Of a stretch of DNA of 11,180 nt, positions 1-5,793 are shown piece by piece. The stretch comes from Bacillota bacterium (GTDB lineage Bacteria > Bacillota > Clostridia > Christensenellales > CAG-138). A model generated the notes under the pieces. It was not told where the DNA came from. It searched no databases and was given only the letters and a program-made list of their open reading frames with translations. Every line of letters begins with the position of its first letter. Position 1 is the stretch's first letter. The position numbers were made by a program, and so were the translations under genes. Location: the NCBI GenBank assembly GCA_023409435.1, contig JAEYHP010000038.1, positions 1 through 11,180 on the forward strand, read 5' to 3'.

Positions 1-632
1 TGGAGGATCCCTCCTATACGCCGCGCACGTTCCTGATGGACGAGCTGGTCGCCAACGAAAACTATGAGATCGTCATCACGGTCCTAAAGGGCGGCGCGTT
101 CGTGCGCTACCGCGTGGGCGACATGTACCGCTGCCTGAGGTTAAAGAACGAGCAGGACAACATTCATCTGCCACAGTTCGAATATATCGATCGGGTGCCC
201 AAGGTCATAGACATCGCGGGCTTTACGCGCATCACCGAACGGGCCATCAATAAAGTCATTGAGGTTTCCCGACTTCCCATCGCAGACTGGTTCGCAAGAA
301 AGCAATATGACGACCAGAAGCGCTCCTTCATGCATCTGTATGTGGAAATCGACGAGGCCGCCGAAGGCCGTGGGGAATTTACCCGCCAGCTCATCCGCGA
401 CCATATGAGCATTTACTTCCGCCATTACGACCACGACTATAACGATCTCAAAAAGCTTTTGGGCATCGAGCCGTTGCAGGTCACGCTTTTAACCCGCGGC
501 ATTATGGAGGAATACGCCCAAAAAACCGGCAAGCCGATTCGCAGAATGAATCCGCCCCAGCAGGAGATCGTCAATCTCCTGTACCTCCAGAATGGGGAAA
601 TGGGCAGGGGGGGTGATGGGTTTTGTCGCTGA
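1..632 (+). CDS. GH3-family acyl-adenylating enzyme, C-terminal part (5' end outside window)
   Basis: The reading frame is open from base 3 to the TGA at 630-632, giving about 209 residues; the true start lies upstream of the window. Visible are the adenylate-forming landmarks of the GH3 family: the YRVGD segment (compare YRLGD) that contacts the adenylate, then FEYIDR and a hinge-like DIAGFTRITE (compare the GEKTTE-type motif), then a small C-terminal alpha/beta domain. Plant GH3 enzymes activate carboxylic acids such as auxin or jasmonate with ATP and conjugate them to amino acids. Bacterial members share the fold, but their acyl substrates are mostly unknown, so only ATP-dependent acyl activation can be inferred. 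The last dozen residues (Gly-rich, ending GDGFCR) look unconserved and read through a G7 run. The gene overlaps the next one by 10 bases, which implies cotranscription and perhaps translational coupling. I am fairly sure of the family, not of the substrate. Confidence 0.72.
   Translation, partial: EDPSYTPRTFLMDELVANENYEIVITVLKGGAFVRYRVGDMYRCLRLKNEQDNIHLPQFEYIDRVPKVIDIAGFTRITERAINKVIEVSRLPIADWFARKQYDDQKRSFMHLYVEIDEAAEGRGEFTRQLIRDHMSIYFRHYDHDYNDLKKLLGIEPLQVTLLTRGIMEEYAQKTGKPIRRMNPPQQEIVNLLYLQNGEMGRGGDGFCR
606..613 (+). promoter_or_regulatory. G-rich ribosome-binding site deciding the TTG start of the HD-GYP gene
   Basis: The run AGGGGGGG lies 9 bases before the TTG at 623. In that frame a TGA stop sits at 614-616, and no ATG or GTG lies between it and 623. 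TTG 623 is therefore the only start that keeps the first hydrophobic segment; the next in-frame ATG would remove about 25 residues of it. The site lies inside the upstream GH3-like coding region, as expected for coupled genes. Confidence 0.6.
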
Positions 633-3136
633 ATGAAATCTCCTTCACGCTGATCCCGTTCATTGGCCTGCTTTGCAACCTGTTTTTATTCCTTACGATG
701 TGGACAGCCAAGAAAACGCCTGTTATCTATTCGTTCATGGCACTGCTTGTGACGTTCATACTCTGGACGGGCGGCTCCCTGTTGATGCGCCTAGAGGTTT
801 ACCCGGGCATGCTGTTCTGGTTTGAAGTATCGCTTTCGGGCATCGTCCTGGTTCCCTATTTCTACTTCCTGCTGGCCTGCACGTTTACCAATGAGCGCGC
901 AATATTTTTGAAGTATCTTTGGGGCGCGCTGACCGCTGCCGTGATCGTGCTCAACCAGTTCGATGCGTTCATTGCCCACCCTCTCATCCTCAACGCCTCC
1001 GGCGAAAGAGAATTTGCATATATCGTCCAGCCCGCAATGTGGCTGCTGTTCCTGTACGCCATATTGGTTCTTGGTTCCATTGGCCGCATCCTCTCCAAGA
1101 ATATGAAAGGCGGCGCGCTCAACAGGTCCCATTTCAAGCCGCTCATCATCGGCGTGCTTGTGATGTTTGCGCTGATGCTGTTGGATCTTGTACCGGGATT
1201 TGGCTCCTGGCCGACAGATTCGCTTGCCTGCACGTTCAATGCGTTCTGCATCTACTATGCGCTGTATAAAAAGCGCGTGTACGCTTTAAGCCAAATTACG
1301 TCCAAGGGCGCCACGTATCTCATTTCTGCGGTATTGACGACGGTGCTTCTTGTGACAAGCTTCCCGTTTGTGGACAATTATCTTGCCGCCGCAATTGCCG
1401 AGGCGGGCCTCAACCGCTCCATGTTTATTTCCGTCCTGTTTTCGCTGCTTGGAATATTCATATTCAGCCTTTTAAACTCCCTGCATGAATCGCTGTTCAT
1501 CAAGGATCAGATTGAGCGGGAAAACAAAATGAAGACGTTCTCGCTCGCCATCAACAAAACGCTCAAGCTCAACGAAATCGTCGTGACATACGTGGACTTC
1601 CTGCGCGAAAGCAGCGCCACGGCCCAGATACAGGTCTGCCTGCACGTGCCCGAGGAGCAGTGCTACCGTACCACCTCGGATTATTCCTGCCTCAACAAGC
1701 GCCTCATGCTCAGAGAGGACAACTCGCTGGTACAATGGCTGCAGCAGAACGATAAGGCGGTTGTATACAGCGAATTTGTGCAGACCACCCACTATAAATC
1801 CATGTGGGAGACGGAGAAGCAGTTGCTCCAGAGCATCGGGGCGGCGGTTATCCTCCCCATCAAATGCGACGGGGTACTGGTGGGCATGACATTCCTTTCC
1901 GAAAAGGTGAACCGCCGCCCCTACACGTTTGATGAGATCAATTTTATGGAGTCGGTCGTTTCCATCGTCTCCATCGCCATCAAGAACGCCAACCTGTATG
2001 AGACGATCGAACGGGAAGCACAGCGGGATTCGCTGACCGGCCTATTCAACCGCCGTCATTTCAACCAGCAGCTGCAGGAGGATTTCCAGCGCGCGCGTTC
2101 GCATTCTATCGCAGTAATACTCTTCAATCTCGATGATTTCAGGCTCTACAATGAGCTGTACGGCAGCGGCGAAGGCGACCGGATATTGCAGCACTTTGCG
2201 CACATCGTGCAGGGGATTGTCGGCAACCGCGGCACCGTTGCGCGCTATGGCGGCAAAGAGTTTTCCGTGATCCTGCCGTTCTCCGGCGCGTCTACCGCCG
2301 AAGAGGTGGCAAGTCGCGTAAAAGAGAACTTTGCAAGCTATCTCGCGCAGTCGGACGGCGCCACCCAAAAGTTCCTCACGTTCTCCGCCGGTATCTGCTC
2401 GTACCCAACGGCCGCGGCCAACGCGGACCAGCTGCTTTCTTACGCGAATCTCGCGGTATACTCCGTAAAGAAAAACGGGAAGAACCGCGTTATGACCTAT
2501 ACGCGCAACACCGCCGTGGACGACCCGATGGCGGCGCGGAGCAAAGCCTCTATCGTGCAGGAGTACACCTCTACCATATACGCGCTCACCGCCGCGATCG
2601 ATGCGAAGGACCATTACACGTTCAGCCATTCGCAGTGCGTGTCCTCCTATGCGGCACAGCTTGCCGCGGCGGCGGGCCTGAGCGAGGAGCATGTGGAAAT
2701 CATCCGGCAGGCAGGGCTGTTGCACGATATCGGCAAAATCGGCATACCGGACAGCATACTTTCCAAGGAAGGAAAGCTGACAGAAGAGGAATTCCGCATC
2801 ATGCGCGGGCATGTGGAGCGCTCCATTGAAATGATACGGCATCTGCCTTCGCTCGACTATGTTATTCCCGTGGTGCTTGCCCACCATGAACGTTTTGACG
2901 GCAGGGGCTATCCGCGCGGCATCGCGGGGGAGAACATCCCGATCGGCGGGCGCTGCCTGAACATCGTGGATGCGTTTGACGCCATGGTCTCCCGCCGCGC
3001 CTATAAGGAGACCATGCCGGTGGAAGCGGCATTGAATGAGATCAGAGTTAACCTTGGCAAGCAGTTTGACCCGGAACTCGGGCAGCTCTTTATCACGCTG
3101 GTCGAAAGCGGACAGGTGAATGTAGTAAGTTATTAA
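623..3136 (+). CDS. Membrane 7TM-GAF-GGDEF(degenerate)-HD-GYP protein, probable cyclic-di-GMP phosphodiesterase
   Basis: This is an 837-residue multidomain signalling protein starting at TTG 623. Residues 1-295 hold about nine hydrophobic segments; the first seven resemble the 7TM sensor found at the N-terminus of some histidine kinases. A GAF-like domain spans about 303-460. A GGDEF domain (about 465-625) begins with RDSLTGLFNRRHF, but the signature is GGKEF (543-547) and the usual first metal Asp is Asn (FNLDDF, N502), so cyclase activity is unlikely; an RxxD inhibitory site is also absent. The HD-GYP domain (about 635-830) looks complete: HDIGKIGIPD with H701/D702, HHE at 754-756, GYP at 762-764 and the IVDAFDAMVSRRAY helix. 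HD-GYP enzymes hydrolyse cyclic-di-GMP to pGpG or GMP at a metal centre in the cytosol. I infer a phosphodiesterase controlled by a membrane signal, by a GAF ligand and possibly by GTP bound to the dead GGDEF domain. The signal is not evident. The gene starts inside the GH3-family gene, so the two are probably one transcript. Confidence 0.9.
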   Translation: MSLNEISFTLIPFIGLLCNLFLFLTMWTAKKTPVIYSFMALLVTFILWTGGSLLMRLEVYPGMLFWFEVSLSGIVLVPYFYFLLACTFTNERAIFLKYLWGALTAAVIVLNQFDAFIAHPLILNASGEREFAYIVQPAMWLLFLYAILVLGSIGRILSKNMKGGALNRSHFKPLIIGVLVMFALMLLDLVPGFGSWPTDSLACTFNAFCIYYALYKKRVYALSQITSKGATYLISAVLTTVLLVTSFPFVDNYLAAAIAEAGLNRSMFISVLFSLLGIFIFSLLNSLHESLFIKDQIERENKMKTFSLAINKTLKLNEIVVTYVDFLRESSATAQIQVCLHVPEEQCYRTTSDYSCLNKRLMLREDNSLVQWLQQNDKAVVYSEFVQTTHYKSMWETEKQLLQSIGAAVILPIKCDGVLVGMTFLSEKVNRRPYTFDEINFMESVVSIVSIAIKNANLYETIEREAQRDSLTGLFNRRHFNQQLQEDFQRARSHSIAVILFNLDDFRLYNELYGSGEGDRILQHFAHIVQGIVGNRGTVARYGGKEFSVILPFSGASTAEEVASRVKENFASYLAQSDGATQKFLTFSAGICSYPTAAANADQLLSYANLAVYSVKKNGKNRVMTYTRNTAVDDPMAARSKASIVQEYTSTIYALTAAIDAKDHYTFSHSQCVSSYAAQLAAAAGLSEEHVEIIRQAGLLHDIGKIGIPDSILSKEGKLTEEEFRIMRGHVERSIEMIRHLPSLDYVIPVVLAHHERFDGRGYPRGIAGENIPIGGRCLNIVDAFDAMVSRRAYKETMPVEAALNEIRVNLGKQFDPELGQLFITLVESGQVNVVSY

Positions 3137-3169
3137 ATGGATTTTATTCCTGTTTTTTTGTTCTATGTA

Positions 3170-3200
3170 TTGCGTCCCCTTTTGCCTGCATGCATACTAT
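3170..3200 (+). promoter_or_regulatory. Possible promoter nested in the hairpin before the phosphodiesterase gene
   Basis: A TTGCGT -35-like box (3170-3175) and a TACTAT -10-like box (3195-3200) are 19 bases apart; CATACT at 3193-3198 gives a 17-base spacing. Transcription would begin near 3206-3208, inside the hairpin loop. Such an mRNA lacks the 5' arm, leaving the ribosome-binding site free. The boxes match consensus only at 3-4 of 6 positions, so this is a weak call. Confidence 0.28.
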
Positions 3201-3230
3201 TGTTAGATGCAAAGCAAAAGGGGGTTTTTT
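3176..3230 (+). terminator. Terminator-like hairpin that also sequesters the RBS of the phosphodiesterase gene
   Basis: CCCCTTTTGC (3176-3185) and GCAAAAGGGG (3214-3223) are a perfect 10-base inverted repeat. Inside it TGCAT (3187-3191) pairs with ATGCA (3207-3211), with a small 1/2-base internal loop between the two stems and a 15-base apical loop. One G and six T residues (3225-3230) follow, so it has the form of an intrinsic terminator for the HD-GYP gene that ends 40 bases upstream. The 3' arm contains AAAAGGGG, the ribosome-binding site of the next gene, whose ATG begins right after the T tract. Read-through transcripts would therefore be terminated or have the RBS hidden. The stem lacks a long GC core and function is untested. 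Confidence 0.55.
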
Positions 3231-3971
3231 ATGCCGACACAGGTATGGGCGCACCGCGGTGCAAGCGCGTACGCGCCGGAGAACACGCTCCCGGCATTTC
3301 AAAAAGCGATTGAGCTGGGCGCGCAGGGGATTGAGCTGGATGTGCATGAAAGCGCGGACGGCGAGCTTGTGGTCATACACGATGAAACGGTGGACAGGAC
3401 CTCAAACGGCCATGGCCGCGTGGTGGATCAAACGCTTGCGGAATTGAAGACGCTGGATTTTTCCTATGGCAAAGCCGGTTTTTCGGATGTCAGAATTCCC
3501 ACGCTGCCCGAGGTGTACGATCTCGTAAAACCCACGGGGTTAAGCATCAATGTGGAGATCAAATGTGACGTAATCATCTACTGGGGCATCTGGGAAAAGC
3601 TTATCGCGCTCGAACGCGAGATGGGCATGCAGGGCCGCATCACATATTCGTCCTTTAACCACTATGTGCTCCCCAAGATCCGGGAACTGGACCCAAATGC
3701 GAAAATCGGCCTTCTGTATGGCGAAGCGCTGGTGGACCCGTGGGTATATGCCAACTACCTCCATGCGGACGCGCTGCATCCGCATTACCGTGCAGTACTT
3801 TACGGGCCGGGCATGATAGAGGGCTGCAAGAAGAACAATGTAGCCATAAACACCTGGACGGTAGACGATCCCGAGGCGATTTACAAGCTCGCCCAAGCGG
3901 GGGTGGAGGCCGTTATCTCCAACAAGCCGGACGTCGCGTTGGAGATGGTGAGAAAAGCACAACAAAAATAA
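3231..3971 (+). CDS. Glycerophosphodiester phosphodiesterase (cytosolic, UgpQ-like)
   Basis: This 246-residue GDPD-family protein hydrolyses glycerophosphodiesters (deacylated phospholipids) to sn-glycerol 3-phosphate and an alcohol. The TIM-barrel landmarks are present in order: WAHRGAS with the catalytic H8 and R9, the PENT loop, GIELDV with metal ligands E35 and D37, VVIHDETVDRTSNGHG with catalytic H50, then NVEIK and the C-terminal NTWTVDD...VISNKPD block. The length is typical of the bacterial cytosolic type, and no signal peptide is seen, so it probably acts on internal substrates, like UgpQ rather than periplasmic GlpQ. ATG 3231 is chosen because AAAAGGGGG lies 6 bases upstream. An in-frame ATG at 3207 would add eight residues (MQSKRGFF) but lies within the hairpin and has no ribosome-binding site. 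Its terminator is probably at 4165-4193, after repeat element A. The family is clear; the physiological substrate is unknown. Confidence 0.93.
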   Translation: MPTQVWAHRGASAYAPENTLPAFQKAIELGAQGIELDVHESADGELVVIHDETVDRTSNGHGRVVDQTLAELKTLDFSYGKAGFSDVRIPTLPEVYDLVKPTGLSINVEIKCDVIIYWGIWEKLIALEREMGMQGRITYSSFNHYVLPKIRELDPNAKIGLLYGEALVDPWVYANYLHADALHPHYRAVLYGPGMIEGCKKNNVAINTWTVDDPEAIYKLAQAGVEAVISNKPDVALEMVRKAQQK

Positions 3972-4004
3972 ACGGAAGCGATTTTCAGCGCCCACGCAGG
4001 TGCG

Positions 4005-4145
4005 TTGGGCTCTGCCCCAAACCCCGCCTAGGGACGTAACGCCCCTAGTGACCCATTTCCGGAAACGCCTTATAGGGCGTTTCCGACGAAAGGGATTCCC
4101 AGGGGACGAGTCCCTTGGGTAGGGTTTCAGGGGCAAAGCCCCTGA
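4005..4145. repeat. Five-hairpin intergenic repeat element, copy A
   Basis: This 141-base non-coding element lies between two convergent genes and carries five consecutive inverted repeats: 4005-4020 (TTGGGC/GCCCCAA, imperfect), 4028-4048 (CTAGGG/CCCTAG with inner CGT/ACG), 4061-4084 (GGAAACGCC/GGCGTTTCC), 4098-4119 (CCCAGGGGAC/GTCCCTTGGG) and 4127-4145 (TCAGGGGCAAAGCCCCTGA, perfect 8-base stem). Its reverse complement aligns end to end with copy B at 5571-5716. About three quarters of positions agree by eye, including an identical 15-mer at 4110-4124. It has no long ORF. It resembles structured short interspersed repeats of bacteria; I do not recognise a named family. Together with the terminator at 4165-4193 it fills the 200-base gap between the two genes. 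Confidence 0.8.
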
Positions 4146-4164
4146 ATGAAGGTATACAAACGGT

Positions 4165-4193
4165 GCCGTGCTTATTGAAGCGCGGCGTTTTTT
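4165..4193 (+). terminator. Intrinsic terminator for plus-strand transcripts, inside the 3' end of the C69 gene
   Basis: GCCGTGC (4165-4171) pairs with GCGCGGC (4180-4186), with one wobble pair and an 8-base loop, followed by G and six T residues (4188-4193). Read on the plus strand it would stop transcription from the phosphodiesterase gene after repeat element A. Its loop and 3' half encode the last codons of the convergent minus-strand gene. No comparable T tract is seen for the minus strand. Confidence 0.6.
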
Positions 4194-5428
4194 GCTTTCC
4201 AATAGCGCCCGTACCGGCCGCGCGCCTTGGGAATTTCCCAGCCTTCGACGGGGAATGAGCCGATCAGCGCCTCTTCTTCTGCAGCGGCGCGGGCGGCGAA
4301 CTTCAAAAGGATATCTTCATCCGGCGCACCGGAAGCAAATATCCGCGCTTCCTCGTCAAGCCACTTTGCTTCCAGCGCATCGCGGCGTCTGCGCAGTTCC
4401 GCAACATCTACGCGCCCCGCCAATATGGCTCGGTGCAGCCGCTCGCGTTTGAGCCAATACGCCTGCCCTTCCGCCTCATTTTCAAATACGGGCGCGCCGC
4501 TTTTTACGCCGAAAAACAGCGGCTTGAACGCCGAGATGCAGGGCGTGGACGCGCCTGTCGCCCATATGGTCATGAGCGCGTTTTTGCGCAGCACGGCCAC
4601 GAAGCTGCCGGTGGTATGGTCGCCGATCAATCCGCCCGCGTGCATGCATACGCTGTTTACGCTTCCGCGGGTAAATTCCCGTCCTTCCAATTCGGGAGGA
4701 TGACCTCTCAACGAACGTATCATTGCTGTGGGGTCCTGCGGCCCTTCCATAAGCGCGCAGGTTGATTGCTCCCGCCGGGCTTTGGCGGCGGAAAAGAACG
4801 TGTAAACCGGTTCCCGGTACTTTTGAGCGAAGTCTTCGCCCGCCGCAACGCCATGGCACAGCGTATGCTCATGATGCAGGCTGAGGCCGTTGGAGATAGC
4901 CCCTTTTTCGTTTACTTCCGCGGCTGCCCAGTCCTGTCCTGCGGTTTCCAGTACAAAGGCGCGGCTCGGGTCGGCGATCAAAAAGCTGTTATCGTAGCGG
5001 AAATCGTGGTCATAGCCGCAGTTGCCGCCCTGCCCATGCGCCTGCAATAACGAGGTGATTACGGATACGGCTTCCTCGGCGGTTTTCGCCCGTTCCAGCC
5101 CCAGCCGCAGCAGGTCCATGCCAAGGAGCGCGTCCGGCCCTATCTTTGCTTTTGTGAATACGGCCTCGTTGCCTATGGCGACGCCATGCTCGTTTACGCC
5201 CATCTCCGCGCCCCAGATCCAGTCCGGCTTGAACAGCAACGTCGCATAGGTACGTTCCGCCTGCGGAATGGAGATATAGGTACATCTTACCGTGCTGTTT
5301 GGCGCGTGTTGCAGCGCGGGCACAAAGCGGAGTACATGCGGCTCGTTAGGGCTGCGGTCGCTGTTTTTCGCAAGCAGCGTATGGCCGTCTTTTGTAGAGC
5401 CCGGCAAGGCGCAAAGCGTATCACACAT
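4172..5428 (-). CDS. Secernin-like C69-family peptidase / Ntn hydrolase
   Basis: The protein has 418 residues and starts at ATG 5428. The start is fixed by the sequence: MCDTLCALP places a Cys at position 2, the expected N-terminal nucleophile of an Ntn hydrolase after Met removal, and AAAGGGG precedes the ATG by about 8 bases. An upstream in-frame ATG would bury this Cys behind about 21 residues, which would block the chemistry. Other family marks are KNSDRSPNE (21-29), WGAEMGVNEHGVAIGNEA, SVNSVCMH, TTGSF and ATGASTPCISAFKPLF. The length matches secernins and bacterial C69 dipeptidases, which cleave amide bonds of small peptides or related substrates; the actual substrate is unknown. No signal peptide is visible, so a cytosolic location is likely. 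The charged helical C-terminus (about 330-400) may be a coiled coil. The gene stands alone, with its own promoter at 5480-5508 and a structured repeat on each side in opposite orientation. Confidence 0.88.
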   Translation of the reverse strand: MCDTLCALPGSTKDGHTLLAKNSDRSPNEPHVLRFVPALQHAPNSTVRCTYISIPQAERTYATLLFKPDWIWGAEMGVNEHGVAIGNEAVFTKAKIGPDALLGMDLLRLGLERAKTAEEAVSVITSLLQAHGQGGNCGYDHDFRYDNSFLIADPSRAFVLETAGQDWAAAEVNEKGAISNGLSLHHEHTLCHGVAAGEDFAQKYREPVYTFFSAAKARREQSTCALMEGPQDPTAMIRSLRGHPPELEGREFTRGSVNSVCMHAGGLIGDHTTGSFVAVLRKNALMTIWATGASTPCISAFKPLFFGVKSGAPVFENEAEGQAYWLKRERLHRAILAGRVDVAELRRRRDALEAKWLDEEARIFASGAPDEDILLKFAARAAAEEEALIGSFPVEGWEIPKARGRYGRYWKAKNAALQ

Positions 5429-5479
5429 GGGAACACCCCTTTCTATACGTAAATCAGGCTTGTATGGCTTCATATATTG

Positions 5480-5508
5480 ACTATAGTACAAAACAGAAGT
5501 GCCGTAAA
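5480..5508 (-). promoter_or_regulatory. Sigma-A-type promoter of the C69 gene
   Basis: On the minus strand a TTTACG box (5508-5503) is followed, after exactly 17 bases, by TATAGT (5485-5480), which matches TATAAT at 5 of 6 positions. Transcription would start near 5473, giving a leader of about 45 bases before ATG 5428. The hairpin at 5523-5545 lies just upstream and would insulate this promoter from read-through. Confidence 0.6.
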
Positions 5509-5522
5509 GCTAGGGTATAACA

Positions 5523-5545
5523 AAGCGGCCGCATCGCGGCCGCTT
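5523..5545 (-). terminator. Strong hairpin, possible insulator/terminator, upstream of the C69 promoter
   Basis: A perfect inverted repeat has the arms AAGCGGCCGC and GCGGCCGCTT around a 3-base loop. On the minus strand the stem runs into TTTGTTAT, a modest U-rich tail. It matches the hairpin at 5740-5762 at 20 of 23 positions in the same orientation, and repeat element B lies between them. It may end transcription that passes the first terminator of the rRNA methyltransferase operon. Confidence 0.45.
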
Positions 5546-5570
5546 CAGGCTACCGATAAACTCTTTTTTT

Positions 5571-5716
5571 GGGGGCTTTGCCCCCGAGCCCCTACCCAAG
5601 GGACATGCCCCCTAAGAATCTCTTGCGCTGGAAATGCCCTGTTTTAGGGCGTTCCCAGGGAGGGGTTCTTAGGGCCGTTACGGCCTTAAGCGGGTGTTTG
5701 AGGGCAGAGCCCTCAA
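5571..5716. repeat. Five-hairpin intergenic repeat element, copy B (inverted relative to copy A)
   Basis: This 146-base element occupies most of the 365-base gap 5429-5793, which otherwise holds the C69 promoter and two 23-base hairpins. In order it shows GGGGGCTTTGCCCCC (5571-5585); a long-range pair CCCTAAGAA (5610-5618) / TTCTTAGGG (5666-5674) enclosing a GGAAATGCCCT / AGGGCGTTCC hairpin (5630-5655); an inverted repeat at 5669-5689; and TTGAGGGCAGAGCCCTCAA (5698-5716). It aligns with the reverse complement of copy A along its whole length, with the identical 15-mer at 5590-5604. Both end loops are conserved (TTT and AGA). In the 5669-5689 hairpin, substitutions between the copies keep pairing: C-G against T-A at the base, and G.T against C-G inside. 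A T7 run (5564-5570) abuts the left edge. Confidence 0.8.
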
Positions 5717-5739
5717 CATAACCCTTTGTTGATACTCCA

Positions 5740-5762
5740 AAGCGGCCAAATCGGGGCCGCTT
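5740..5762 (-). terminator. Probable terminator of the hslO-TPR-rRNA methyltransferase operon
   Basis: The stem AAGCGGCC (5740-5747) / GGCCGCTT (5755-5762) encloses a 7-base loop, 31 bases past the methyltransferase stop codon on the minus strand. The following bases (TTTGGAGT) give only a short U tract, so termination may be weak. The near-copy at 5523-5545 could act as a second stop. Confidence 0.5.
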
Positions 5763-5793
5763 ATTCTTCCTCCTTGCTCTTAGGTACGGAGGT

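Noticed and set aside
2042..2887. A 281-codon open frame on the minus strand
   Set aside because: It lies wholly antisense to the conserved GGDEF/HD-GYP domains, has no recognisable motif or ribosome-binding site, and is explained by the high GC content.
3207..3230. Upstream ATG at 3207 as the start of the phosphodiesterase
   Set aside because: No Shine-Dalgarno precedes it, it would add eight non-family residues, and the GGGG site before ATG 3231 fits the usual length of the family.
4227..4703. 158-codon plus-strand frame opposite the C69 gene
   Set aside because: It is a Ser/Ala-rich antisense shadow with no family match.
5429..5491. In-frame ATG at 5491 as the start of the C69 gene
   Set aside because: It would place about 21 residues before the Cys that should be the N-terminal nucleophile, and it lies upstream of the predicted transcription start.
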